A stretch of DNA of 19,578 bases from Pirellulales bacterium (GTDB taxonomy: Bacteria; Planctomycetota; Planctomycetia; Pirellulales; JALHLM01): NCBI GenBank assembly GCA_022844585.1, contig JALHLM010000034.1, forward strand, positions 1 to 19,578, read 5' to 3'. This document shows, piece after piece, positions 7,979 through 15,076 of this stretch. Position numbers and translations under genes: made by a program. Within the stretch, counting starts at the first letter, position 1. Each line of letters starts with the position of its first letter. Under the pieces are notes generated by a model. It ran no database searches. It saw only the letters and a program-made list of their open reading frames with translations, and was not told the DNA's origin.

Positions 7979-8047
7979 GGCGACTACGCGGTCGGACATG
8001 AAGCACAGACCTGCGATCATTTTTTTCTGGAGCAAGGAGAACGAACC

Positions 8048-9016
8048 ATGAGCAAGAGGTGGATGTTCAGCGGACTCGTATTGGCCGGCGTAACCGCCGC
8101 GGCCGTGGGCTGGCAATTCGCCGGGGCTCAATCCATTGGTCCGGCCGCTGGGCCGCCGGCGCCGGCGGGGGCTACGGCCGATCCGACGCCCGTGCCCGCG
8201 GCGTCGAGTGTTACGGGCGGACCCGGAGGTGCTCCGGTTGCTTTGCCGCCGACTCAGCCGGGGCCGGGGGCTGAAGGTACGATTACCTTGGTCGCCCCAC
8301 CGGGCGGAGCGGGTAGCGGAGGCGGCACGGTCTCTATCGGACCTCCGGGCGGACCGCCAGGCGCCATGATGTTCGGCGGCGGCCAACCTGCCTTTGTCTA
8401 CGGCTTTGGCGGTGGGGACGCGGATCCCGAAGCCGCACAATTGCAGCAGGCGGACGCGGAGTTGGAAGGGCAGATTCAGCAATCCGTCAACGCCTATGCG
8501 ACGGCGGACCTGGACGACGCGATGCGCGGCGACGTGCGGCAAAAGATCGCCGAGATGTTGGGCAAGCAGTTCGAGCTACGTCAACAACGGCGTGAGCGAG
8601 AGATTCAGCAGATCGAGGAGCGCGTAAGAAAACTGCGTGAAGCCCTCGTTCGGCGCGCCGATGCCAAGGACAAGATCATCGAGCGCCGGATCAATGATCT
8701 GCTGTCCGACGCCGAAGGCCTCGGCTGGGGCGACGCCGGGCCGGGTGCCGGCGGAGGTTATGGCGGCGCGGGATTTGGCGGCGTTCCCGGCGCTGGCGCG
8801 CCACCGGGATATGGCGGGCAGTCGCAAGGCGGCGGCAGAGGCCCGTATGGAGGAGGAGGAGGCGAACTTCGGCAAGGTGGCTCACCCTACGGCGGCCGCG
8901 GCGCGGGCGGCGGTGGTTACGGTCGCGGCGGAGGAGCGCCGGCCGCAGACGGTGGCGAAGGAAGCGGCGGCGCTCCCGGAGGTCGAGGACGCGGACCTGC
9001 TCGCGAGGAGCGCTAG
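8048..9016 (+). CDS. Exported coiled-coil protein with glycine-rich tail
   Basis: 322 residues, function unknown. A signal peptide or N-terminal anchor (hydrophobic 7-22, likely cleavage near FAGA) is followed by a Pro/Gly/Ala-rich region (28-125). A charged helical segment follows at about 127-225. It contains KQFELRQQRREREIQQIEE and similar heptad-like runs and is a good coiled-coil candidate. From about 226 to the end the protein is almost all glycine with scattered R, Y and P (repeats such as GGRGAGGGGYGRGGG). Part of this coding region is highly repetitive at the DNA level. AAGGAG eight bases before the ATG supports the start. It comes after the sigma/kinase pair on the same strand, separated by the inverted repeat. 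Similar exported proteins accompany such pairs in planctomycetes, so it may be a target or partner; this is inference. Confidence 0.75.
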   Translation: MSKRWMFSGLVLAGVTAAAVGWQFAGAQSIGPAAGPPAPAGATADPTPVPAASSVTGGPGGAPVALPPTQPGPGAEGTITLVAPPGGAGSGGGTVSIGPPGGPPGAMMFGGGQPAFVYGFGGGDADPEAAQLQQADAELEGQIQQSVNAYATADLDDAMRGDVRQKIAEMLGKQFELRQQRREREIQQIEERVRKLREALVRRADAKDKIIERRINDLLSDAEGLGWGDAGPGAGGGYGGAGFGGVPGAGAPPGYGGQSQGGGRGPYGGGGGELRQGGSPYGGRGAGGGGYGRGGGAPAADGGEGSGGAPGGRGRGPAREER

Positions 9017-9043
9017 GCGATCGACATAATCGTTACCTTCCGA

Positions 9044-9107
9044 CCCAGGGAAGGCCTCCGATGACTTGGAAACAAGTCGTCTTGCGTGGCCTTCCCTGGG
9101 CTTTTTT
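9044..9107 (+). terminator. Compound hairpin terminator, copy 1 of a repeated element
   Basis: A perfect 13-bp outer stem (cccagggaaggcc at 9044-9056, ggccttccctggg at 9088-9100) is followed by cttttttc. Inside the loop is a second perfect 6-bp stem (gacttg at 9063-9068, caagtc at 9073-9078) capped by GAAA. The position 27 bases after the preceding stop codon and the T-tract fit intrinsic termination of the plus-strand signalling genes. The same outer stem occurs again at 17792. Confidence 0.8.
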
Positions 9108-9248
9108 CGTGCGCGGGGCAATTCGCCGGCGCCTTTTTTCTCCGGGGCTTTGCAACTTCGTTGCCGCCGGGCATATTGCAGTCGCGTAAACTTGAACGCG
9201 ACTGGGCAAGGACCGATTGACCCGGGCGACGACACCTCGGAGTTCCGC

Positions 9249-11399
9249 ATGTTCACGCAGGCCAACCGCGCCATTGCGATCACGACGCCGTTGGGCGCCG
9301 ACAAGCTGCTGCTGGAGTCTTTTCAGGCCAGCGAGGCGATTTCGCGCCCGTTTCGCTTCGAATTGACGATGCTGGCGCAGCCCGACACCGTGGTGGAGTT
9401 TGATAAGCTGCTCGGCCAATCGGTTACGGCGCGCCTGGATTGCGACGCCAACGCCAAGCGTTACTTCAACGGCGTAATCACGCAGTTGGCTGAAGCCGGC
9501 GAAGTGAAGTCCTCCGAAACCGGCGACGTCTTTCGCCGGCATTGGGCCATGGTCGTCCCCAAGTGGGAATTGCTCCGCCACCAGGTCCGCTCGCGGATTT
9601 TTCAGCAGCTCACGGTCGTGGACATCCTGAAAAAAGTGATGACCGGCTTGGACGTTTCCTGGGAGACGCAGGGGACGTTCGAGCCGCGCGACTATTGTGT
9701 GCAATACCGTGAGAGCGATTTCGATTTCGCCAGCCGGCTGATGGAAGAGGAAGGCATCTTCTACTTCTTCAAGCACGCCGACGGCTCGCACAAAATGGTG
9801 GTGACGAACAGCAGTCAGTCGCACCCCGCCCTTACGCCAGCCAGTGTGAAGTACACGGATTTCGTGGGCTTGCGCGATCGCCGGACGCACGAGGATCGCA
9901 TTGTCGAGTGGTCGAAGACGCAGGAACTTCGCGCCGGCAAAACGACGCTGTGGGACCACACGTTCGAGATGCCGGACAAGAACCAGGAAGCGACCAAGCC
10001 GGTGCTGGAAAGCGTCGCCGTCGGCACGGTGACGCACAAGCTCAAGGTCGGCGGTAACGATCAGTTCGAGCTCTACGATTTCCCCGGCGGGTACGCGGGG
10101 CGCTTCGACGGCATCGCGCCCGGCGGCGCGGAGCAAGCGGCAAAACTCAGCAAGATCAGCCCGGATGGCACGCGCACCGTCGAAATTCGGATGCAGGAGG
10201 AAACCGTCTCGGCCCTGCGCATTCAAGGCGCCGGCAACGTGAGACCGTTCAGCGCGGGCGCCAAGTTCGACCTGGCCGAGCACTACAACGGCGAGGGGAG
10301 TTACATCCTCACCGAGGTGCAGCACTCCGCCAGTCTGGAAGGAACGTACACGACTGGCGAGACCGTGAACCTCATGTACCGGAACGAATTCGCCTGCATT
10401 CCCGCCGCACTACCATATCGGCCGCTGCGCGTGACGCCCAAGCCAAAAGTGTTCGGTACGCAAACCGCCTTGGTCGTCGGCGCGGCGGGGCAGGAAATCT
10501 TCACCGACAAATACGGCCGCGTGAAGGTGCAGTTCTTCTGGGACCGCGAAGGCAAGAAGGACGCCAATAGCTCCTGTTGGATTCGCGTCGCGCAACCGTG
10601 GGGCGGCAAGCAGTGGGGCGGCTTCTTTTTGCCCCGCATCGGGCACGAAGTGCTGGTCGATTTCCTGGAAGGGGACCCCGACCAGCCGATCATCGTGGGG
10701 AGCGTGTACAACGCCGAAAACATGCCCCCGTACGTGTTGCCGGACAACATGACGCAGAGCACGATCAAAAGCCGCAGCACGCTCAAGGGCACGGAAGAGA
10801 ACTTCAACGAAATCCGCTTTGAGGACAAAAAAGGGGAAGAGCACGTCTACGTCCACGCCGAAAAGGACTTTAACCGTGTGGTCGAGAACAACGACACGCT
10901 CAAAGTCGGGTTCGAGAAGAAGGACAAGGGCAATCAGACGATCGACGTGCACAACGACCGGACGATCACGGTCGCCGAGGGAAATCAATTGCTGACCGTG
11001 AAGAAGGGAAAACGTACGGTCAATGTCGATACCGGCGACGATGCGCACAAGGTCGCCAAGGGACATCGCACCGTCGACGTGGACACCGGCAACGACACGC
11101 ACACGGTCAAGACCGGCAACCTGGCGGTCAACGTCGATACCGGCAACGAATCACACACGATCAAGACGGGCAACCACGAATTGAAGGTAAACGCCGGCGC
11201 TGCGACGACCGAAGCGGCGCAGAAGATCGAGCTCAAAGTCGGCGGTAACTCGATCGTGATCGACACGCAGGGCATCACGATCAGTGCCACGAAGGTCTCC
11301 ATCACGGCTCAAGGCAATCTGGAGCTTTCGGGAACGATGGCCAAACTCGCGGGCTCCGCTACGGTCACCATCCAGGGCGGCATCGTAAAAATCAACTGA
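9249..11399 (+). CDS. vgrG: Type VI secretion spike protein VgrG
   Basis: 716 residues from the ATG at 9249, chosen because GGAG at 9239-9242 sits six bases before it; the frame stays open upstream but over the terminator hairpin. Residues 1-400 form the gp27-like base. It includes YCVQYRESDFDFASRLMEEE and then GIFYFF near 150-175, the family signature. The gp5-like OB-fold spans about 410-500, with KYGRVKVQFFWDREGK, then WIRVAQPWGG, PRIGHEVLVDFLEGDPDQP and GSVYN. Residues 515-716 are a beta-helix needle with 18-residue repeats, ending in IVKIN with no attached effector domain. VgrG trimers tip the T6SS tube and carry effectors. No sheath, baseplate or membrane-complex gene is in view, so this is an orphan spike gene. 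It leads a run with a zinc-ribbon and an FHA gene. Confidence 0.93.
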   Translation: MFTQANRAIAITTPLGADKLLLESFQASEAISRPFRFELTMLAQPDTVVEFDKLLGQSVTARLDCDANAKRYFNGVITQLAEAGEVKSSETGDVFRRHWAMVVPKWELLRHQVRSRIFQQLTVVDILKKVMTGLDVSWETQGTFEPRDYCVQYRESDFDFASRLMEEEGIFYFFKHADGSHKMVVTNSSQSHPALTPASVKYTDFVGLRDRRTHEDRIVEWSKTQELRAGKTTLWDHTFEMPDKNQEATKPVLESVAVGTVTHKLKVGGNDQFELYDFPGGYAGRFDGIAPGGAEQAAKLSKISPDGTRTVEIRMQEETVSALRIQGAGNVRPFSAGAKFDLAEHYNGEGSYILTEVQHSASLEGTYTTGETVNLMYRNEFACIPAALPYRPLRVTPKPKVFGTQTALVVGAAGQEIFTDKYGRVKVQFFWDREGKKDANSSCWIRVAQPWGGKQWGGFFLPRIGHEVLVDFLEGDPDQPIIVGSVYNAENMPPYVLPDNMTQSTIKSRSTLKGTEENFNEIRFEDKKGEEHVYVHAEKDFNRVVENNDTLKVGFEKKDKGNQTIDVHNDRTITVAEGNQLLTVKKGKRTVNVDTGDDAHKVAKGHRTVDVDTGNDTHTVKTGNLAVNVDTGNESHTIKTGNHELKVNAGAATTEAAQKIELKVGGNSIVIDTQGITISATKVSITAQGNLELSGTMAKLAGSATVTIQGGIVKIN
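10959..11174 (+). repeat. Four tandem 54-base repeats coding the VgrG needle
   Basis: Four consecutive 18-codon units (residues 571-642 of VgrG) begin RTITVAEG, RTVNVDTG, RTVDVDTG and LAVNVDTG, each ending in a form of TVKTGN. Each unit falls into two nine-residue halves. A fifth, degenerate unit starts HELKVNAG. Such periodic sequence is expected of the trimeric beta-helix needle. The DNA of units 2 to 4 is also similar, which points to duplication of the unit. Confidence 0.75.
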
Positions 11400-11429
11400 T
11401 AAAGTCTGTGATTGAGCCAGTTTGTTGCA

Positions 11430-11621
11430 ATGTCGAATCGAACATTTGTGTGTCTGGCATGCCGCACATCGTATCGAGCCGAGTTCGGTTCGACTCGCGT
11501 TTGCGCATCGTGCGGAAAGGCATGCATCGAACTTCCTTGGCGCAGACGCATTCCCAAGTTCACGGATAACAAGGGCTGGCAACTGCTCGGTGAGTTTGTG
11601 AAGAGCTCGCCATCAAAATAG
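11430..11621 (+). CDS. Small zinc-ribbon protein
   Basis: 63 residues from the ATG at 11430; the frame is open six codons further upstream but without a good start. Two cysteine pairs, CLAC (C8, C11) and CASC (C25, C28), with a further C32, form a classic four-cysteine zinc ribbon. A basic segment (PWRRRIPKF) and a short hydrophobic end follow. It has no known name that I can assign. It lies 30 bases behind vgrG and 13 bases before the FHA gene, all on one strand, which suggests co-transcription. A role with the VgrG, for example as adaptor or assembly factor, is only inference from position. Confidence 0.7.
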   Translation: MSNRTFVCLACRTSYRAEFGSTRVCASCGKACIELPWRRRIPKFTDNKGWQLLGEFVKSSPSK

Positions 11622-11634
11622 GTCGTGAGACGGT

Positions 11635-12600
11635 ATGTTCGTTACCCTGCAAATCACTTCCGGGCCGCTCACAGGACGCAAAGCGCACTTGCGCGCGGGT
11701 CAAACGCTCAAAGTCGGCCGCACGGAATGGGCCGACTTCTCGGTGCCGCCCGATGCGCAGATGGCCGAGGTGCATTTCGCCTTGGCCTGCCACGCCGGCG
11801 CTTGCACCATTCGGGACCTGAGCGCGACCACGGGCTTGATCGTCAACGGCGCGAAGGTCTCCGAGGCCGTCGTCCGTGCCGGCGATGTGATCGAGGCCGG
11901 TAGCACCAAGTTCGCCGTGCGCATTGAAGAACCCACGTCACCGGGCGGCGCGACAACCGCGGCAGCGGTTGGCCTCGGCGCAGCGGCGGTGACCGTCGGC
12001 GCTGCGGGAACAGGCGGAAGTGGTTACGAAAAGGTGCCGACGTCGTTGGCCATTGAAGTCTGTAAGCGTCTCTCGCTGGATGCTCCGGCGCAAGCCTTGC
12101 TGACCGACAAGCAAAATTGCAAGCAGTACTTTGAATTGCTCGTCGGCCAGGAAATGTTCAACGACGCCGCGCGGTTTCTCGGCCAAGCGCTGCCCAAACG
12201 GGAAGCGATCTGGTGGGGCGCCGTCTGCGTGCGAGCATATCTAGAGAAAAAGCTCACGACGCCCGATCGCACCGCCGTCGAAGCGGCCGAGAAATGGGTC
12301 GTCGAACCCAAACAGGAACATTGCCGCGCCGCGGAAAAGGCCGCCGAAGCGACACGACACGAGACGGCCGCCGGTTGGGTGGCCGCCGCAGCCTTCTGGT
12401 CCGGCGACAGCATGGCCCCCGCCGACCTGCCGGCTGTTCCGCCGAAAGACACGCTCCCCGGCCAAGGGGTTTATGTGGCCGTCAACATGACCGCGACGGG
12501 CGATGATCCGCGAGCCATTCCCGAAAGATTTCGCACCTGCTTGCAACTCGGCGCAGCGGTGGCGGACGGAAAAAACCGGTGGCCGGAGAAGAAGGGGTAG
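11635..12600 (+). CDS. FHA-domain protein with C-terminal DUF6931-like domain
   Basis: 321 residues, cytoplasmic, no signal peptide. Residues 1-97 are an FHA domain: VGRT (G28, R29), then AEVHFAL, SATTGLIVNG (S63, G67, N71) and a closing beta strand. FHA domains bind phosphothreonine. Here the usual conserved serine before the H-x-A motif is replaced by alanine (A44), so binding may be altered. An Ala/Gly-rich linker (100-132) follows. The C-terminal region (about 135-321) has WWGAVCVRAYL and AAFWSGDSMAPADLP. It reminds me of the DUF6931 family, found near secretion genes; I could not verify this. FHA proteins regulate several T6SS, which suits its place behind vgrG. The stop codon touches the left arm of the inverted repeat element. 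Confidence 0.75.
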   Translation: MFVTLQITSGPLTGRKAHLRAGQTLKVGRTEWADFSVPPDAQMAEVHFALACHAGACTIRDLSATTGLIVNGAKVSEAVVRAGDVIEAGSTKFAVRIEEPTSPGGATTAAAVGLGAAAVTVGAAGTGGSGYEKVPTSLAIEVCKRLSLDAPAQALLTDKQNCKQYFELLVGQEMFNDAARFLGQALPKREAIWWGAVCVRAYLEKKLTTPDRTAVEAAEKWVVEPKQEHCRAAEKAAEATRHETAAGWVAAAAFWSGDSMAPADLPAVPPKDTLPGQGVYVAVNMTATGDDPRAIPERFRTCLQLGAAVADGKNRWPEKKG

Positions 12601-13019
12601 TTTGAAGTTTTCAGTGTTCAGTTTTCAGTGTTTGGGTACGGAGGTTAGTGGCGATGGCGTACCGATCTTTTGAGGAACTCGATGTTTGGAAGCGCGCTTG
12701 TCAGTTGGCTGTTACCGTCTACGAAGCCATGAAAAAGAGTCGAGAGTATTCGTTGCGTGACCAGATGCAGCGAGCGGCCGTCTCGATACCGTCCAATATC
12801 GCGGAAGGCGCGGAACGTGGCGGCAAGGATTTTGGTCGATTTCTTCGAATCGCCCGGGGATCCGCGGCGGAACTTCGAACACAATGCTACATCGCGACCA
12901 AAGTTGGAGCCATCAACGCGGAAGAGATGAACCGATTGGTCGCAGAACTGAGGGAGATTTCGAAAATGCTCACCGGCCTGGCATCCTCACTGAAAACTGA
13001 ACACTGAAAACTTCAAACT
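12599..13019. mobile_element. Inverted-repeat-bounded element carrying a four-helix-bundle gene
   Basis: Perfect 32-bp inverted repeats at 12599-12630 and 12988-13019 enclose one gene. The arms contain internal tandem words (gttttcagt twice per arm). Three stop codons sit in or at the arms: that of the FHA gene at the left edge, that of the internal gene in the right arm, and that of the converging SDR gene, also in the right arm. The layout resembles the intervening sequences of 23S rRNA genes, where the arms pair and the ORF lies in the loop, but here it lies between protein genes. Mobility is inferred; no transposase is present. Confidence 0.7.
12654..13007 (+). CDS. Four helix bundle protein (23S rRNA intervening-sequence family)
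   Basis: 117 residues from the ATG at 12654, preceded by GGAGG nine bases upstream; a GTG two codons earlier lies too close to that site. The sequence FEELDVWKRACQLAVTVYE, then RDQMQRAAVSIPSNIAEG and GRFLRIARGSAAELRTQ is the textbook pattern of the S23/IVS-encoded four-helix-bundle family. The family is known from rRNA intervening sequences, and its relatives include the Avd protein of diversity-generating retroelements. The biochemical role of stand-alone members is unknown. The last codons (LKTEH and stop) are written by the right inverted-repeat arm. No reverse transcriptase or template/variable repeat pair is visible nearby, so a retroelement is not supported. Confidence 0.92.
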   Translation: MAYRSFEELDVWKRACQLAVTVYEAMKKSREYSLRDQMQRAAVSIPSNIAEGAERGGKDFGRFLRIARGSAAELRTQCYIATKVGAINAEEMNRLVAELREISKMLTGLASSLKTEH

Positions 13020-13879
13020 CGCTTCTTCCTCATATCCTCCCATTGTTTGGCGGTGACCTCTTCCAGGAAGTTGAATTGTCCTGCGCCGCGGAGCCATTCG
13101 CCGCCGTCGATCGTGACGCATTCGCCGTTGATGTAGGCTGCGAACGGGGAGAGCAAGTAGGCGGCCAGGTTGGCCAACTCTTGATGCTCGCCATAGCGGC
13201 CGACGGGGATGCGCTGCGTTGGGTTGAAGGCGTTCTGCATGCCGGGCGGTACGAGGCGCGACCAGGCGCCTTCGGTGGGAAACGGTCCCGGGGCAATCGC
13301 GTTGGTGCGGATGCCGTACTTGCCCCATTCGCTCGCGAGCGATCGCGTCAGCGCCAATACGCCGCCCTTGGCGGTCGCCGAAGGGACCACGTAGCCGGAA
13401 CCGGTCCAGGCGTACGTCGTGATGATGTTCAGGAACGCGCCAGGTTGCTGCGCGGCGATCCAGTGTTTGCCGAAGCACAGCGTGCAGTTCGCGGTGCCAC
13501 GCAACACGATATCGACGACCGTATGAAAGGCGTTGTAGGAAAGTCGTTCCGTGGGACAGATGAAATTGCCCGCTGCGTTGTTGATCAGGCCATGCACCGC
13601 GCCGAAGCGCGCGAGCGCCGCCTGCAATAGCGCATCGACTTGCTCTGGCACGCGGACATCGCACGGCTGGGCGAGGACTTCGCCGCCGGTCTCCTCAATG
13701 AGCGCCGCGGCGGCCTTTTCTATCACTTCGGTGCGGCGTCCGCAGATGACGAGCCTTGCCCCGAGCTGGAGCAGGTACTTGCCCATCGAGTAACCGAGCC
13801 CGGTCCCACCGCCGGTGATGACGATCGTCTGATCGCGGAAGGAATCGGCCGGCAACATGCTATCGGTATGTTTGGTCAT
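13013..13879 (-). CDS. SDR oxidoreductase, 2,4-dienoyl-CoA reductase-like
   Basis: 288 residues. TGGGTGLG (22-29) is the NAD(P)-binding motif, CGRR after the second strand suggests NADPH preference, and NNAAGNF (100-106) is the family-typical segment. Instead of the usual YxxxK the sequence has TTYAWTGSGYVVPSATAK, with Y156 and K171 fifteen residues apart. This is the arrangement of animal mitochondrial 2,4-dienoyl-CoA reductase (DECR1). EWGKYGIRTN, APGPFPTEGAWSRL and the C-terminal GQFNFLEEVTAKQW also follow that protein. It should reduce a trans-2 enoyl or dienoyl-CoA in fatty acid breakdown, though the substrate is inferred. Its ATG overlaps the stop of nagA by ATGA, so translation is probably coupled. 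Its own stop codon lies in the inverted-repeat arm of the neighbouring element. Confidence 0.88.
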   Translation of the reverse strand: MTKHTDSMLPADSFRDQTIVITGGGTGLGYSMGKYLLQLGARLVICGRRTEVIEKAAAALIEETGGEVLAQPCDVRVPEQVDALLQAALARFGAVHGLINNAAGNFICPTERLSYNAFHTVVDIVLRGTANCTLCFGKHWIAAQQPGAFLNIITTYAWTGSGYVVPSATAKGGVLALTRSLASEWGKYGIRTNAIAPGPFPTEGAWSRLVPPGMQNAFNPTQRIPVGRYGEHQELANLAAYLLSPFAAYINGECVTIDGGEWLRGAGQFNFLEEVTAKQWEDMRKKRV

Positions 13880-15030
13880 GAATCACTCCGGTATACGCTC
13901 ACGCCGCCGGCGATTGTTTCGCGCACCGTGATGGTGCGCGATGCATCCTCCGCCCTGTCGAACAACGTCAGATGCGCAGCCGCGCCGACGTTCAATCCGA
14001 TGTCGTCACGATTCAGCAATTTCGCCGGTTGCGTCGACGCCATCTCAATTGCGGTTTTCAGGTCTACGCCAGCGAAACGCATCACGTTCGCGATGCCGAC
14101 TCCAAGCGGCGCGGAAGCCGCGGCCAAAAGGCGGTCCTGACCAGCGATCACCAGCTTTCCGTTCGGCAGGATGTCCAATTCGCACAGTTCGGTCTTGTAT
14201 CGCCCCGGCGGCAAGCCCGCCATGCCGGAGAGATCGCTGATCAGCACGATGCGCTCCGCGCCTTTGGCGCGCACGAATGTCTGGACTACCTCCGGCGGCA
14301 AGTGATGCCCGTCGACGATCAAGCTCGCCGTCAGGCGATCCTCGGCGAGTTGATCCCAAAGATAATTCGGGTGGCGCGGCAACTGCAGGTGTGCGCCGTT
14401 ACCTAGGTGCGTGCTCAGCTTTGCGCCCGCATCGACGGCCGTGCGGATTTGCTCGCCCGTCGCCGCCGTGTGGCCAATCGCCACGAGCACGCCGCTCGCC
14501 ACGGCCTGGCGAATGAACGCCGGCGCGGAGTCGTATTCTGGCGACAAGGTAATGAGTCGAATCCGCCCGCGCGCCGCATCTTGAAACTGGCGAAACTCAT
14601 CCCAGTCCGGAGCGCGACAGAATTGCTTGGCGTGCGCGCCACGCGGTCCGTCGAGCGCCGAAAGATAAGGCCCTTCCAGGTGGATGCCGGCCACGCTGGC
14701 GCCGATTTCCGGACGCGTTTCGATCGCTTCGGCGATCACGCCGAGTGCGTGGCACAAAACTTCGTCGGCGTTCGTGGTGACCGTCGGACAAAAGGCGGTC
14801 ACGCCCATCGCGTGGATCGCGGAGACGATCTTGGCCACGCCATTAACAGTCAACGTGGCGGCGCTGAACTCCTGGCCGCCGTGGCCGTTGATTTGCAGAT
14901 CGCACCAGCCCGGCGCGATCCACGGTAAATCCGCGGCGGCCTCGGCGCGCGAAAAACGGGCGATTCGGCCGTGCTCGCAAGCTACGACGACCGCCTCGCC
15001 CGTATCATATCTGCGTCCAACGACTTCCAT
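13876..15030 (-). CDS. nagA: N-acetylglucosamine-6-phosphate deacetylase
   Basis: 384 residues from the ATG at 15030; the open frame reaches 50 codons further, but that part runs through the preceding gene and lacks family features. The amidohydrolase landmarks are present: AGIHLEGPYL (E119, metal), GHTAA (H187), THLGNGAH (H208), VDGHH, and LISDLSG (D266, catalytic). It removes acetate from GlcNAc-6-phosphate, giving glucosamine-6-phosphate, in amino-sugar and cell-wall recycling, in the cytoplasm. Length fits the family (about 380-390). No nagB or sugar transporter is in view. It lies 46 bases behind the small exported protein gene and overlaps the SDR gene, so it is part of a minus-strand transcription unit. 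A metabolic link to the SDR is not obvious. Confidence 0.9.
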   Translation of the reverse strand: MEVVGRRYDTGEAVVVACEHGRIARFSRAEAAADLPWIAPGWCDLQINGHGGQEFSAATLTVNGVAKIVSAIHAMGVTAFCPTVTTNADEVLCHALGVIAEAIETRPEIGASVAGIHLEGPYLSALDGPRGAHAKQFCRAPDWDEFRQFQDAARGRIRLITLSPEYDSAPAFIRQAVASGVLVAIGHTAATGEQIRTAVDAGAKLSTHLGNGAHLQLPRHPNYLWDQLAEDRLTASLIVDGHHLPPEVVQTFVRAKGAERIVLISDLSGMAGLPPGRYKTELCELDILPNGKLVIAGQDRLLAAASAPLGVGIANVMRFAGVDLKTAIEMASTQPAKLLNRDDIGLNVGAAAHLTLFDRAEDASRTITVRETIAGGVSVYRSDS

Positions 15031-15076
15031 GGCGATGGTTATAGCATCGCCGTGAGGGTATTGTCGCCGTAGTGAA

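Noticed and set aside
7855..8047. Coding extension through the LARRASEG repeats in either strand
   Set aside because: The frames arise from the inverted repeat arms; the kinase stop and a good ribosome binding site before 8048 define the real genes.
9066..9248. Longer N-terminus of VgrG using the upstream open frame
   Set aside because: It would be translated from within the terminator hairpin, has no ribosome binding site and does not look like VgrG; GGAG before 9249 fits the family start.
10959..11174. CRISPR-like array in the periodic 54-base units
   Set aside because: The units are in frame within VgrG, lack constant repeat and variable spacer structure, and code for the needle.
12599..13019. 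Diversity-generating retroelement, because the four-helix-bundle protein is related to Avd
   Set aside because: There is no reverse transcriptase and no template/variable repeat pair in the window.
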